Origin: VBAS01 sp044867875
GTDB lineage: Bacteria > Bacteroidota > Bacteroidia > Chitinophagales > Chitinophagaceae
Length of the DNA stretch: 25,728 nucleotides
Direction: 5' to 3'
Assembly (NCBI GenBank): GCA_044867875.1
Contig: JBIOVR010000077.1
Span: 1 to 25,728, forward strand
Shown here: positions 1 through 7,075 of the stretch, piece after piece
Numbering within the stretch: position 1 is the first letter of the stretch
Layout: each line of letters starts with the position of its first letter
Made by a program: the position numbers and the translations under genes
The notes under the pieces: generated by a model
Told to the model about the DNA's origin: nothing
Database searches by the model: none
The model's input: the letters and a program-made list of their open reading frames with translations, nothing else

Positions 1-368
1 TCGTGGACCTTGAATGGAAGATCACGGAAGACGGCAAGCCTGCATCATTTGTTGAAGTGTCGGGAAGTGAAAGAGAGATTCCCTGTGAGCTTGCATTACT
101 TGCAATGGGATTTATAAATCCTCAGTATGATGGATTGCTTCAGCAGTTAGATGTTGAATTAGATGAAAGAAGAAATGTAAGAGCATCCGAAAAAACTTAT
201 AAGACCAATATCAATAAGATCTTTGCAGCCGGTGATATACGCCGTGGCCAATCTTTAGTTGTATGGGCTATTAGTGAAGGCCGCGAATGTGCAAGAAAGA
301 TCGATGAGTTTTTAACCACAGGTCAATCACTTTTAGAACGAAGAGAAGCTTCTATACTCTCCGTATAA
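1..368 (+). CDS. gltD: Glutamate synthase small subunit, C-terminal end (partial)
   Basis: This is the last ~121 residues of a reading frame that enters from the left edge, so the true start is outside the window. GltD is the FAD/NAD(P)H-dependent small subunit of glutamate synthase, passing electrons to GltB to make glutamate from glutamine and 2-oxoglutarate. What is seen is the family's C-terminal nucleotide-binding region: ELALLAMGF, then AAGDIRRGQSLVVWAISEGR, where the GD of 'AAGD' contacts the flavin and the following helix closes the fold; the frame ends shortly after a conserved ARKIDEFL helix. A hairpin terminator follows at 395-419. Its neighbour downstream is an ammonium transporter, consistent with a nitrogen-assimilation locus in which GltBD consumes the ammonium brought in. 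Identification is firm; whether it is standalone GltD or a GltD-like oxidoreductase cannot be settled without the N-terminus. Confidence 0.9.
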   Translation, partial: VDLEWKITEDGKPASFVEVSGSEREIPCELALLAMGFINPQYDGLLQQLDVELDERRNVRASEKTYKTNINKIFAAGDIRRGQSLVVWAISEGRECARKIDEFLTTGQSLLERREASILSV

Positions 369-394
369 ACATCAAATTATATTTTATTATAATG

Positions 395-419
395 AGTTGC
401 CATAGTCGGCAACTTTTTT
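395..419 (+). terminator. Rho-independent terminator after gltD
   Basis: Stem AGTTGCC (395-401) pairs with GGCAACT (408-414) around loop ATAGTC, followed by a run of T to 419. It lies 27 nt past the gltD stop and separates gltD from amt. Confidence 0.85.
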
Positions 420-522
420 CATTTTAGCCAATTAATGACGATAAAATGAGATTATCACCATCATTTTCACATTATAATAATTTTTATGTATTAGTTGAAC
501 AGATGTTAGTCTACTTGAATAG

Positions 523-530
523 TATATTTG
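523..530 (+). promoter_or_regulatory. Bacteroidota-type -7 promoter element for amt
   Basis: TATATTTG matches TAnnTTTG exactly and lies 43 nt upstream of the amt start codon. The nearest upstream TTG (495-497) is about 25 nt away, wider than the usual 19-21, so the -33 element is uncertain. Confidence 0.55.
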
Positions 531-573
531 ATTGCCTGCCGGATTAATAAACAACTAAAAACACACAACGATT

Positions 574-1974
574 ATGAGTAAGAAAACAGCTAAGCAAATT
601 ATTCCATTTGTCCTGCTCGTTGCAGTCGCCCTCGTGGCAATGTTTGTAAAACCAATTGCAGATTATGTGCCTGGAGAAAAAGACCCGCAATACAACAGTG
701 CTGATATTGCCTGGGTTCTTGTATCAACAGCCCTTGTTTTTTTAATGACTCCGGGTCTTGCATTCTTTTATGGTGGAATGGTAAACCGTAAAAATGTTAT
801 TTCAACAATGATCAAAAGTGTAGTTGCTGCAGGTGTTGTAGGTATACTTTGGGTCGTTTGCGGATTCAGCCTTGCTTTTGGTGAATCAGTCAATGGTTTC
901 ATCGGCGATCCCACCACCTTTGCTTTTTTTCATAATGTAAAAGGACATGCCGCCTGGCCTTTGGCAAATACAATTCCGCTTACGTTATTTTCTTTATTCC
1001 AATTGATGTTTGCGGTCATCACTCCAGGCCTGGTAGTAGGAGCATTAGCAGAAAGGATCCGGTTCACTTCTTTTATACTCTTTATTGTTTTATTCTCTTT
1101 ATTAGTATATGCACCAGTAGCGCATTGGAACTGGCACCCGGAAGGATTCCTTGCTAAAATGGGTGCATGGGATTTTGCAGGTGGTACAGTTGTGCATATT
1201 ACCGCCGGTTGTGCTGCGTTAGCTGGCGCCATGGTTTTGAAAAGAAGAAAATCGCATGTTGAGAACAGGGAGATCCCGCCAGCAAATGTTCCATATGTAT
1301 TAATTGGAACTGGTCTACTTTGGTTTGGTTGGTTTGGGTTCAATGCAGGTTCTGCAGTAGGTGCAACTTCTTTAGCAGTTAATGCATTTGGCACAACAAC
1401 AACAGCTGCAGCATCTGCAGGTCTTACCTGGATGTTCTTTGATGTTATTAAAGGAAAGAAGCCATCTGTTCTTGGATTCTGTATCGGTGCTGTCGTTGGT
1501 CTTGTTGCTATTACACCAGCAGCCGGTTTTGTTGGCATTCCACAAAGCATCATCGTGGGTTTGGTAGGTGCAGTAGTTTCAAACATCGCTGTTTCTATCA
1601 AACAAAGATCTACATTGGATGATACACTCGATGTATTTCCTTGTCATGGTTTAGGTGGTATGGTTGGTATGTTATTAACTGGTGTTTTTGCAAGTACCGC
1701 TGTTAACAGTGCTGGTCCTAATGGTTTGTTTTATGGCAATCCTGAATTCTTCTTTACTCAGTTCAAAGCGATGGGAATAGTAGTTCTTTACAGCTTTACA
1801 GTTTCATACGGAATATTCAAATTCATCAACTTCGTAGTACCAATGCGTGTTTCTGAACTGGAAGAAGAGCTTGGTCTCGATGAAACACAACATAATGAAA
1901 AATACATGCAGGGTCATTTACTGGTTCACCACAACGGTGAGATAAAAGAAACACCCGCTGAAAAACACGTATAA
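574..1974 (+). CDS. amt: Ammonium transporter (Amt/Mep/Rh family)
   Basis: 466-residue integral inner-membrane protein that conducts ammonium/ammonia inward. An N-terminal hydrophobic stretch (about 9-26) resembles a signal segment, followed by the Amt core: GLAFFYGGM (~61-69), ALAERIRF (~157-164), WDFAGGTVVHITAG (~199-212) and FPCHGLGG (~355-362). The twin pore histidines are H208 and H358, and the conserved aspartate D200 is present, so it should be functional. The C-terminal tail (RVSELEEELGLDETQH) is the cytoplasmic segment that controls gating in this family. No glnB/glnK gene follows, unlike in many bacteria; a porin follows after a strong hairpin. A TATATTTG promoter element lies upstream and a terminator isolates it from gltD. 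Confidence 0.95.
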   Translation: MSKKTAKQIIPFVLLVAVALVAMFVKPIADYVPGEKDPQYNSADIAWVLVSTALVFLMTPGLAFFYGGMVNRKNVISTMIKSVVAAGVVGILWVVCGFSLAFGESVNGFIGDPTTFAFFHNVKGHAAWPLANTIPLTLFSLFQLMFAVITPGLVVGALAERIRFTSFILFIVLFSLLVYAPVAHWNWHPEGFLAKMGAWDFAGGTVVHITAGCAALAGAMVLKRRKSHVENREIPPANVPYVLIGTGLLWFGWFGFNAGSAVGATSLAVNAFGTTTTAAASAGLTWMFFDVIKGKKPSVLGFCIGAVVGLVAITPAAGFVGIPQSIIVGLVGAVVSNIAVSIKQRSTLDDTLDVFPCHGLGGMVGMLLTGVFASTAVNSAGPNGLFYGNPEFFFTQFKAMGIVVLYSFTVSYGIFKFINFVVPMRVSELEEELGLDETQHNEKYMQGHLLVHHNGEIKETPAEKHV

Positions 1975-1980
1975 AGAAAA

Positions 1981-2023
1981 GGTACAGCCTGATTGAACTT
2001 CTGTCAAAGTTCAGGGCTGTACC
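1981..2023 (+). terminator. Long intercistronic hairpin between amt and the porin gene
   Basis: Outer stem GGTACAGCC (1981-1989) pairs with GGCTGTACC (2015-2023); inner stem TGAACTT (1994-2000) pairs with AAGTTCA (2007-2013) around loop CTGTCA. Only a short AATTTT follows, so it may be a weak terminator, a processing or stability element, or an attenuator that lowers porin expression relative to amt. Confidence 0.7.
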
Positions 2024-2052
2024 AATTTTAAATAACAATTAAAATCATTACA

Positions 2053-3159
2053 ATGTTACGAAAAATTTTCGTGGCGCTAGCCGCCATTACCGTAGGTCTT
2101 TTTACTAATGCACAGGTAGCTTCAGTAACTTCAGATACTACCGCAACTCCAACTACTGAAACAGAAGAAGCTAAACCAGCACTGATAATTACTGGTTCGG
2201 CTGATGTTTATTACAAATATGATTTTGCAAAAACTAAAGCAAACAATTACACAAGCTTTACCGGCACACATAACAGTTTTGCAATAGGAATGGCCAGTGT
2301 GAAGCTAGAACACAAAGGAAATAAAGTTGGCGCTGTGTTAGACCTTGGATTTGGTCCCCGTGCAAAAGAGTTTGCTTATACTGATGAAGGAATAACACAA
2401 GCAATAAAACAAGCATATGTTACCTACTCTCCTGCCGATTGGCTTAAGTTTTCTGCAGGTACCTGGGGAACGCATGTTGGTTATGAATTACTCGATCCGC
2501 AGTTGAATCGCAACTATAGCATGAGCTATATGTTTACCAATGGACCGTTTTCTCATACTGGTCTAAAAGCTGATATAACAAAAGGGAAACATGGTTTTAT
2601 GATCGGTATTTCAAATGCAACTGATTATAGAACTCCACCGGATGGCTTTATTAATAAAAAATTTGTGCTCGCCCAGTACAGCCTTGCTGCAAGTGATAAT
2701 GTGAAAATCTTTTTGAATTATGTAGGAGGCAAAGCACCTGACACCTCAAAAGTCAGCCAGTTTGATGCGGTAGTTACGGCTAAACTCAGCGACAAGTTTA
2801 ACATTGGGTTTAATGGAACAGTTAACAGCACACAATACTGGGATGGCGCTAAAAATATGGATGGTAAAAGTTGGTGGGGATCTGCCTTATATCTTAATGT
2901 TGATCCTAAACCATGGTTTGGTCTAACACTTCGTGGTGAATATTTCAATGATGACAACCAGCTTAAAATGTTTGCAATAGCTCCAGAAGGTGGTAACATT
3001 TTTGCAACTACTATTTCAGCAAATTTCAAAGCAGGTGGTTTTATTTTCATACCTGAATTCAGAATGGATAATGCAAGCCAGGCAGTTTTCTATGATAAAG
3101 AAGGTGCTCCAAAAAAATCTGCAAGCAACTTTTTGCTGGCAGCAGTTTATTCATTCTAA
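2053..3159 (+). CDS. Outer-membrane beta-barrel porin (BBP2/OmpL-like)
   Basis: 368 residues. It begins with a classical signal peptide (MLRKIFVALAAITVGLFTNA, cleavage before or near QVAS), then a Thr/Glu-rich linker to about residue 40. The mature part has the alternating aromatic/polar pattern of an outer-membrane barrel. Family-like landmarks are ITGSADVYYKYDF near residue 46, LDLGFGPRAKEF near 98, QAYVTYSPADWLKFSAGTWGT near 120-140 followed by VGYELLDPQLNRNYSMSYMF, and NGPFSHTGLKADI near 163-175. These resemble the 'putative beta-barrel porin-2' (BBP2) family as I know it. The C-terminus ends in ...AAVYSF, with a terminal Phe as in many barrel proteins. Its place after amt suggests that it helps small nitrogenous solutes cross the outer membrane (inference); the substrate is unknown. 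Confidence 0.8.
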   Translation: MLRKIFVALAAITVGLFTNAQVASVTSDTTATPTTETEEAKPALIITGSADVYYKYDFAKTKANNYTSFTGTHNSFAIGMASVKLEHKGNKVGAVLDLGFGPRAKEFAYTDEGITQAIKQAYVTYSPADWLKFSAGTWGTHVGYELLDPQLNRNYSMSYMFTNGPFSHTGLKADITKGKHGFMIGISNATDYRTPPDGFINKKFVLAQYSLAASDNVKIFLNYVGGKAPDTSKVSQFDAVVTAKLSDKFNIGFNGTVNSTQYWDGAKNMDGKSWWGSALYLNVDPKPWFGLTLRGEYFNDDNQLKMFAIAPEGGNIFATTISANFKAGGFIFIPEFRMDNASQAVFYDKEGAPKKSASNFLLAAVYSF

Positions 3160-3264
3160 GTAATAAAAAATTAATACTAAGTGTTTGTAACATTAATAAA
3201 GGAATTTGAACTTAGCCGCAAGGCATTTTCATCAAGTTTCTTTTCATATGGCAAGCAATCGTTG

Positions 3265-3300
3265 AGGCCGTCCGTTTCTACGGAGGGCCTTTCTTTCCTT
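3265..3300 (+). terminator. Terminator after the porin gene
   Basis: AGGCCGTCCG (3265-3274) pairs with CGGAGGGCCT (3281-3290), with one mismatch, around loop TTTCTA, followed by pyrimidine-rich TTCTTTCCTT. It is about 105 nt beyond the porin stop. Confidence 0.75.
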
Positions 3301-3563
3301 TTACTTTCATTTGTTTGCTTGCCGAAACATTTATTTTATCCCGGGCTACTTTTATTGATCCCCCGGTATTAATATATATAATTACCGAATGCAACACTAA
3401 GCATTCATTTATCTCCGGTTGTTTTTTGCCTCTCACAAAGCTTGTTTCATACGAATAATTTTTTCTTATTAATTGCGGCTATATCATAGTTGTAACCCAA
3501 TCATTTGGTCAAAGAAGGTGGGATCTTAAAATTTTATTTTTTTAGCAGACATAAGCATTACCG

Positions 3564-3589
3564 GCCCTTGTTTCTACAGGGGCTTTTTT
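3564..3589 (+). terminator. Second terminator-like hairpin with the same TTTCTA loop
   Basis: GCCCTTG (3564-3570) pairs with CAGGGGC (3577-3583), including one G-T wobble, around loop TTTCTA, followed by six T. No gene upstream on this strand explains it, so it could end a small RNA or be a backup terminator. Confidence 0.7.
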
Positions 3590-3622
3590 ATTAACCCAAC
3601 ATTATTAATGCTATTCAGCTTT

Positions 3623-3660
3623 TGTTGCGTCGCACACTTGTACTTTCTGTTCTTTATTCA
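3623..3660 (+). repeat. Intergenic repeat, TGTTGCGTCGCAC family, copy 1
   Basis: A 38-nt stretch starting TGTTGCGTCGCACACTTG aligns to 8144-8181 with 33 of 38 identical bases. The core TTTTGTTGCG.CGC reappears in inverted orientation at 14857-14871. Confidence 0.75.
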
Positions 3661-3672
3661 GCTTTTTTGAAT

Positions 3673-3740
3673 CACGGAGACACTAAGGCACAAAGAAACA
3701 CAGAGGCTTTGTGACTCTCTGTGACACTGTGTCTACGTGG
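3673..3740. repeat. Imperfect inverted repeat built from 8-nt units
   Basis: Left arm: cacggaga, cactaagg, cacaaaga, aacacaga (3673-3704). Right arm: ctttgtga, ctctctgt, gacactgt, gtctacgt (3707-3738). The arms are roughly reverse complementary and each has an 8-nt rhythm. Elements of the CACGGAGACAC/GTGTCTCCGTG type are a known kind of dispersed intergenic repeat in several bacterial groups. It sits just beyond the 3' end of ppc. Confidence 0.75.
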
Positions 3741-3761
3741 TTTAAATTGAAGTCGTTTGAA

Positions 3762-6350
3762 TTACGCAGAATTGCGGCCAGCATTAATGATCCCAAATGA
3801 ACAACGCATCAATAACTTTTCATATGTGCTCTTTACCGGCGCATTAATAAGCCCCTCTTCCATCTCTCTTACACGTATCATTGAATATTGCTGAATTGTA
3901 AGAAGTGGCAATACGATCCGCTCACGCATTTGAATAGATAGTTGCTCAATTGGATAATCATCCATTAATTCTGTTTTACCAGATAACCGAAGTACATATT
4001 GTTTGGTTAGCTCATACTCTTTGAAAATTATTTGCCATATCTCGCCAAACTTTGGGTGGTCTGCCAGATGTGCCGTCAACGGGAAGAAAGATTTGATCAT
4101 CGCCATCTCGCAATTATCCAGAAGCGTTTTGAAATATAAAGATTCATTGTAAAGCTTTTTAACAGCGGGAAACTTTCCTTGCTGTTCCAATTTTTGCAAT
4201 GCGGTGCCAACACCAAAATACCCAGTTACATTTTGTTTGAGTTGACTCCAAGCGCCAACAAAAGGAATGGCACGCAAACTCTTTAATGAAAACTTCGACG
4301 ATGCTCCACGTTTTGCGGGGCGGCTTCCAATATTTGTGTCACTATAAAATCTTAACGGACTTGCATGAACTAAATAATCTGTAAAATCAGGATGATTTTT
4401 TAATTGATTATAAGAATCAAAACTTATATCCGCTAGTTGCTGAACAAGACTTTCCCTGCTTTCTCTATTCTCCTCACGATCTGTTTCTTTATTTTCAAGG
4501 ATCCCGTTCGATATACCGGCATGGATCAATTGTTCCATATTATACTGCGCAGAATCGATCGTTCCGAAATTTGAACTAACCGTTTGCCCCTGCACAGTAA
4601 GCTGGATCTCTTTACTCGAAATATTTTTTCCCAACGATGCATAGAACTTATGTGTTTTACCGCCCCCTCTTGCAGGCGGACCGCCACGGCCATCAAAAAA
4701 CACAACATCTATTCCACATTCTTTTGAAATAGCTGTTAATTCTTCTTTTGCTTTATAGATACTCCAGTTCGCCATTAAATAACCACCATCCTTTGTTCCA
4801 TCACTAAACCCAACCATGATCACCTGGTTATTATTTCTTCTTTTCAAATGCTTTTTATACTCTTCATTGGTATATAATTTTTTCATGATAGAAGCAGCAC
4901 CTTTCAGATCATCAATGGTTTCGAATAAAGGAACAATGTCAATATTCAACTCTTCTTTTTTCCAGCCACCTAATAAAAACAAACCATACACTTCCATTGC
5001 ATTCAACGCACTGTTGCACTGGCTAATGATATAACGATCACAACCTTGTATACCATTATATTTTTGAATTTGTTTTATGACCTGGACGGATTCAATAGTA
5101 TCTTTTTGAATTTCGTCACCGGTCACCAATGACGGATCAACAGGCTGCAGGTTAGAAAGTATTTTTATCTTTTCATCTTCACTTAATGATGAATAGTTTC
5201 CAGGTATCTCTTTTACTTTTCCAGCAAATGATTCAATAACGGTTCCATGAACAGAACTTTCCTGTCGTACATCCAACGATGCGAAATGCAACCCGAAAAT
5301 CTCAACTTTATTTTTCAGGTTGTTTACAAGATGTAAGAAGAGGCTATTGTGTTTGTAGATCAAAATATCCCTGATCTCATTCAGCGTTTTTAAGATCTCG
5401 TTTTGGGTGATGTCAGTTATTTGACCGGGTACAAAAAGATTATTATAAAGTTTCTTTTCAAGATCAGCCAATAAAACATCAACTCCCTCAAAAGTGAGTC
5501 TTCTTTTCAGCCTTCTTATTTCAAGATAATAACACTTAATAATAGCGCCACGTAATGCTTCGGCAACTTGTAATGTGGTTGCAGCAGTTACAAAAGGATT
5601 TCCATCCCTGTCACCACCTGGCCAGAAGCCCATGCTGATCACGGAATGACCGTTCGGTAACAAATCAGAGAAATGATTTTTAAAGAACGAAGCAATTCTT
5701 CCCGCCGCAGCGTAAAAAACATTTTCCAAATACCAGATAAGACTTATAGCTTCATCATACGGTGTTGGCTTTTGGTGTTTAAAGAAAGGTGTTTTACCCA
5801 ACTGCTGTAATAAAACATTTACCTGGCTTGCATTATTCTCCGCCAATGCTTTTGAAAGATCATTGATGATACCAAGAACAGGTCCGGGATAAAATTGAGT
5901 TGGATGTGCAGTCAAAACAAGCAAGACATTAAAGTCCTTTAATTTTTGCGAAAGCTTATCCTGCAATTTTTCCTGCATTACTTCCGACTCAAGATGCTTT
6001 AATGTACCTACCCCATTCATATCATTCACTTCACGAAATGCAGCATCCTCTAATGCATCAAATAATACAACTTGTCTTTCGGCATATTGAACAAAACGAA
6101 ATAGCAGGTCAAGTTTATCTTCCTCTTTTAAGGAAGATGTATGTTTATTAAAAAAATCTTCGATGATCTGTTTGGGGCTTTGCTTCTTCTTGAAACCATC
6201 TTCACAAACGGAAAGAAATAATGAAAGCAAGATCCCCGTCTTTTCGATCCGGTGAAAAGGTAACGAAGTGAATAAGCTATTGTACAGTTGAAATTTAACG
6301 CCAACAAAATTTCTGAATCTTTCCAATGCTGCCGAAGATGTATTACTCAT
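3762..6350 (-). CDS. ppc: Phosphoenolpyruvate carboxylase, divergent form
   Basis: 862 residues, close to the usual 860-950. It carboxylates PEP to oxaloacetate in the cytosol, refilling the TCA cycle. Signatures in order: LTAHPTQ (146-152, essential His149), GFWPGGDRDGNP (241-252), LDVRQES (359-365), PLFETIDDL (474-482, metal ligand Glu477), GFSDGTKDGG (514-523, metal ligand Asp517), DGRGGPPARGGG (553-564), IGSRPAKR (674-681) and LRAIPFVGAWSQ (692-703). Metal and PEP-binding arginines look intact. Odd points: the usual FHGRGG reads FDGRGG (His to Asp553), TEQGE reads TVQGQ, TAHPTE ends in Q, and the C-terminus is RNSA instead of the conserved NTG. It is transcribed alone: the rplQ terminator lies upstream and repeats lie downstream. 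The start follows AAAGGAACAGATCAA; residue numbers assume this ATG. Confidence 0.93.
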   Translation of the reverse strand: MSNTSSAALERFRNFVGVKFQLYNSLFTSLPFHRIEKTGILLSLFLSVCEDGFKKKQSPKQIIEDFFNKHTSSLKEEDKLDLLFRFVQYAERQVVLFDALEDAAFREVNDMNGVGTLKHLESEVMQEKLQDKLSQKLKDFNVLLVLTAHPTQFYPGPVLGIINDLSKALAENNASQVNVLLQQLGKTPFFKHQKPTPYDEAISLIWYLENVFYAAAGRIASFFKNHFSDLLPNGHSVISMGFWPGGDRDGNPFVTAATTLQVAEALRGAIIKCYYLEIRRLKRRLTFEGVDVLLADLEKKLYNNLFVPGQITDITQNEILKTLNEIRDILIYKHNSLFLHLVNNLKNKVEIFGLHFASLDVRQESSVHGTVIESFAGKVKEIPGNYSSLSEDEKIKILSNLQPVDPSLVTGDEIQKDTIESVQVIKQIQKYNGIQGCDRYIISQCNSALNAMEVYGLFLLGGWKKEELNIDIVPLFETIDDLKGAASIMKKLYTNEEYKKHLKRRNNNQVIMVGFSDGTKDGGYLMANWSIYKAKEELTAISKECGIDVVFFDGRGGPPARGGGKTHKFYASLGKNISSKEIQLTVQGQTVSSNFGTIDSAQYNMEQLIHAGISNGILENKETDREENRESRESLVQQLADISFDSYNQLKNHPDFTDYLVHASPLRFYSDTNIGSRPAKRGASSKFSLKSLRAIPFVGAWSQLKQNVTGYFGVGTALQKLEQQGKFPAVKKLYNESLYFKTLLDNCEMAMIKSFFPLTAHLADHPKFGEIWQIIFKEYELTKQYVLRLSGKTELMDDYPIEQLSIQMRERIVLPLLTIQQYSMIRVREMEEGLINAPVKSTYEKLLMRCSFGIINAGRNSA

Positions 6351-6397
6351 TTGATCTGTTCCTTTAGATTTTATTTAATGCCGGCAAGCAAGTGTTT

Positions 6398-6405
6398 CAA
6401 ATTTA
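6398..6405 (-). promoter_or_regulatory. Promoter -7 element for ppc
   Basis: On the minus strand the sequence is TAAATTTG, an exact match to TAnnTTTG, about 47 nt upstream of the ppc ATG. Suitable upstream TTG triplets overlap the T-tract of the rplQ terminator. The -33 assignment is uncertain. Confidence 0.5.
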
Positions 6406-6432
6406 AGTCAAATTCTTTGTGTTGATAGCAAC

Positions 6433-6459
6433 AAAAAAGCTCTCCCTTTTGAGGAGAGC
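6433..6459 (-). terminator. Terminator of the rplQ (alpha) operon
   Basis: Minus strand: GCTCTCC and GGAGAGC (6459-6453 and 6445-6439) pair around a CAAAAG-type loop and are followed by TTTTTT (6438-6433). It lies 24 nt after the rplQ stop. Confidence 0.9.
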
Positions 6460-6483
6460 CCTTGGATATGAAGAGATGTCTTG

Positions 6484-6966
6484 TTATTCTTCGCTTTTCC
6501 CTTCCGTTGTAGCTTCCTCTGCTGTATCAGCAGTTTTCTTCGTACTACGGCTACGACGAGTTTTCTTCGTTGCTTCTTTAGTTTCACCTTTACCCTTACC
6601 ATAGATATCATTAAAGTCAACCAGTTCGATCAATGCCATTTCAGCATTGTCACCCGTACGGGCACCGAGTTTAATGATACGTGTATAACCACCAGGACGA
6701 CCAGCAATCTTTTCAGCAATAGTGCTGAACAATTCAGTGATTGCTTCTTTATCCTGCAAATAACTGAATACAACACGACGCTGATGAGTAGTGTTTGTTT
6801 TGCTTTTTGTAATTAATGGCTCTACATAAACACGCAAAGCTTTTGCTTTTGCTACAGTTGTAACGATCTTTTTGTGAGTGATCAAAGCAACTGCAAGATT
6901 ACTAAGCAACGCATCCCTGTGGGATTTCGTTCTGCTTAGATTTTTGATTTTGTCTCCGTGACGCAT
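6484..6966 (-). CDS. rplQ: 50S ribosomal protein L17
   Basis: 160 residues. The N-terminal ~115 residues are typical bL17: MRHGDKIKNLSRTKSHRDAL, then LAVALITHKKIVTTVAKAKALR, and near 90-110 RPGGYTRIIKLGARTGDNAEMALIELV. The C-terminal ~40 residues form a low-complexity Lys/Arg/Thr/Glu tail, an extension common in Bacteroidota L17. L17 binds 23S rRNA near the peptide exit tunnel. It is the last gene of the alpha operon, 109 nt after rpoA with a hairpin between them, and a strong terminator follows. Confidence 0.97.
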   Translation of the reverse strand: MRHGDKIKNLSRTKSHRDALLSNLAVALITHKKIVTTVAKAKALRVYVEPLITKSKTNTTHQRRVVFSYLQDKEAITELFSTIAEKIAGRPGGYTRIIKLGARTGDNAEMALIELVDFNDIYGKGKGETKEATKKTRRSRSTKKTADTAEEATTEGKSEE

Positions 6967-7026
6967 GACGTTAAGTTTTTATTCGGCTGCACCGTGTCAG
7001 GAATTGCAGCCTACGTTATTAATGTT

Positions 7027-7070
7027 TCAAGATTCCTGGTTTCAAAATTTAAAGAAATCAGAAATCTTGA
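7027..7070 (-). other. Stem-loop in the rpoA-rplQ gap
   Basis: TCAAGATT (7027-7034) pairs with AATCTTGA (7063-7070). Inside, CTG.TTTC and GAAA.CAG extend the stem with small bulges around an AAAATTTAAA loop. It starts a few bases past the rpoA stop on the transcribed (minus) strand and lacks a T-tract, so it fits RNA stabilisation, processing or a translational control site for L17 better than termination. Confidence 0.65.
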
Positions 7071-7075
7071 AATTT

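Larger units (their letters stand above)
3160..3761. other. 602-base gene-free region with terminators and repeats
   Basis: No convincing gene is present. From left to right it holds a hairpin terminator (3265-3300), an AT-rich stretch with no recognised signal, a second hairpin terminator (3564-3589) with the same loop sequence, a copy of the TGTTGCGTCGCAC repeat (3623-3660) and an inverted repeat made of 8-nt units (3673-3740). A 63-codon frame at 3181-3372 runs straight through the first terminator, starts with GTG and has no coding character. A small RNA ending at the second terminator is possible, but I see no good promoter for it. Confidence 0.7.

Noticed and set aside
930..1601. 223-residue antisense frame within amt
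   Set aside because: Shadow of the well-supported Amt gene in another frame; its composition is that of translated antisense.
3181..3372. 63-codon frame after the porin gene
   Set aside because: It runs through a terminator, starts with GTG and has no homology-like or signal features.
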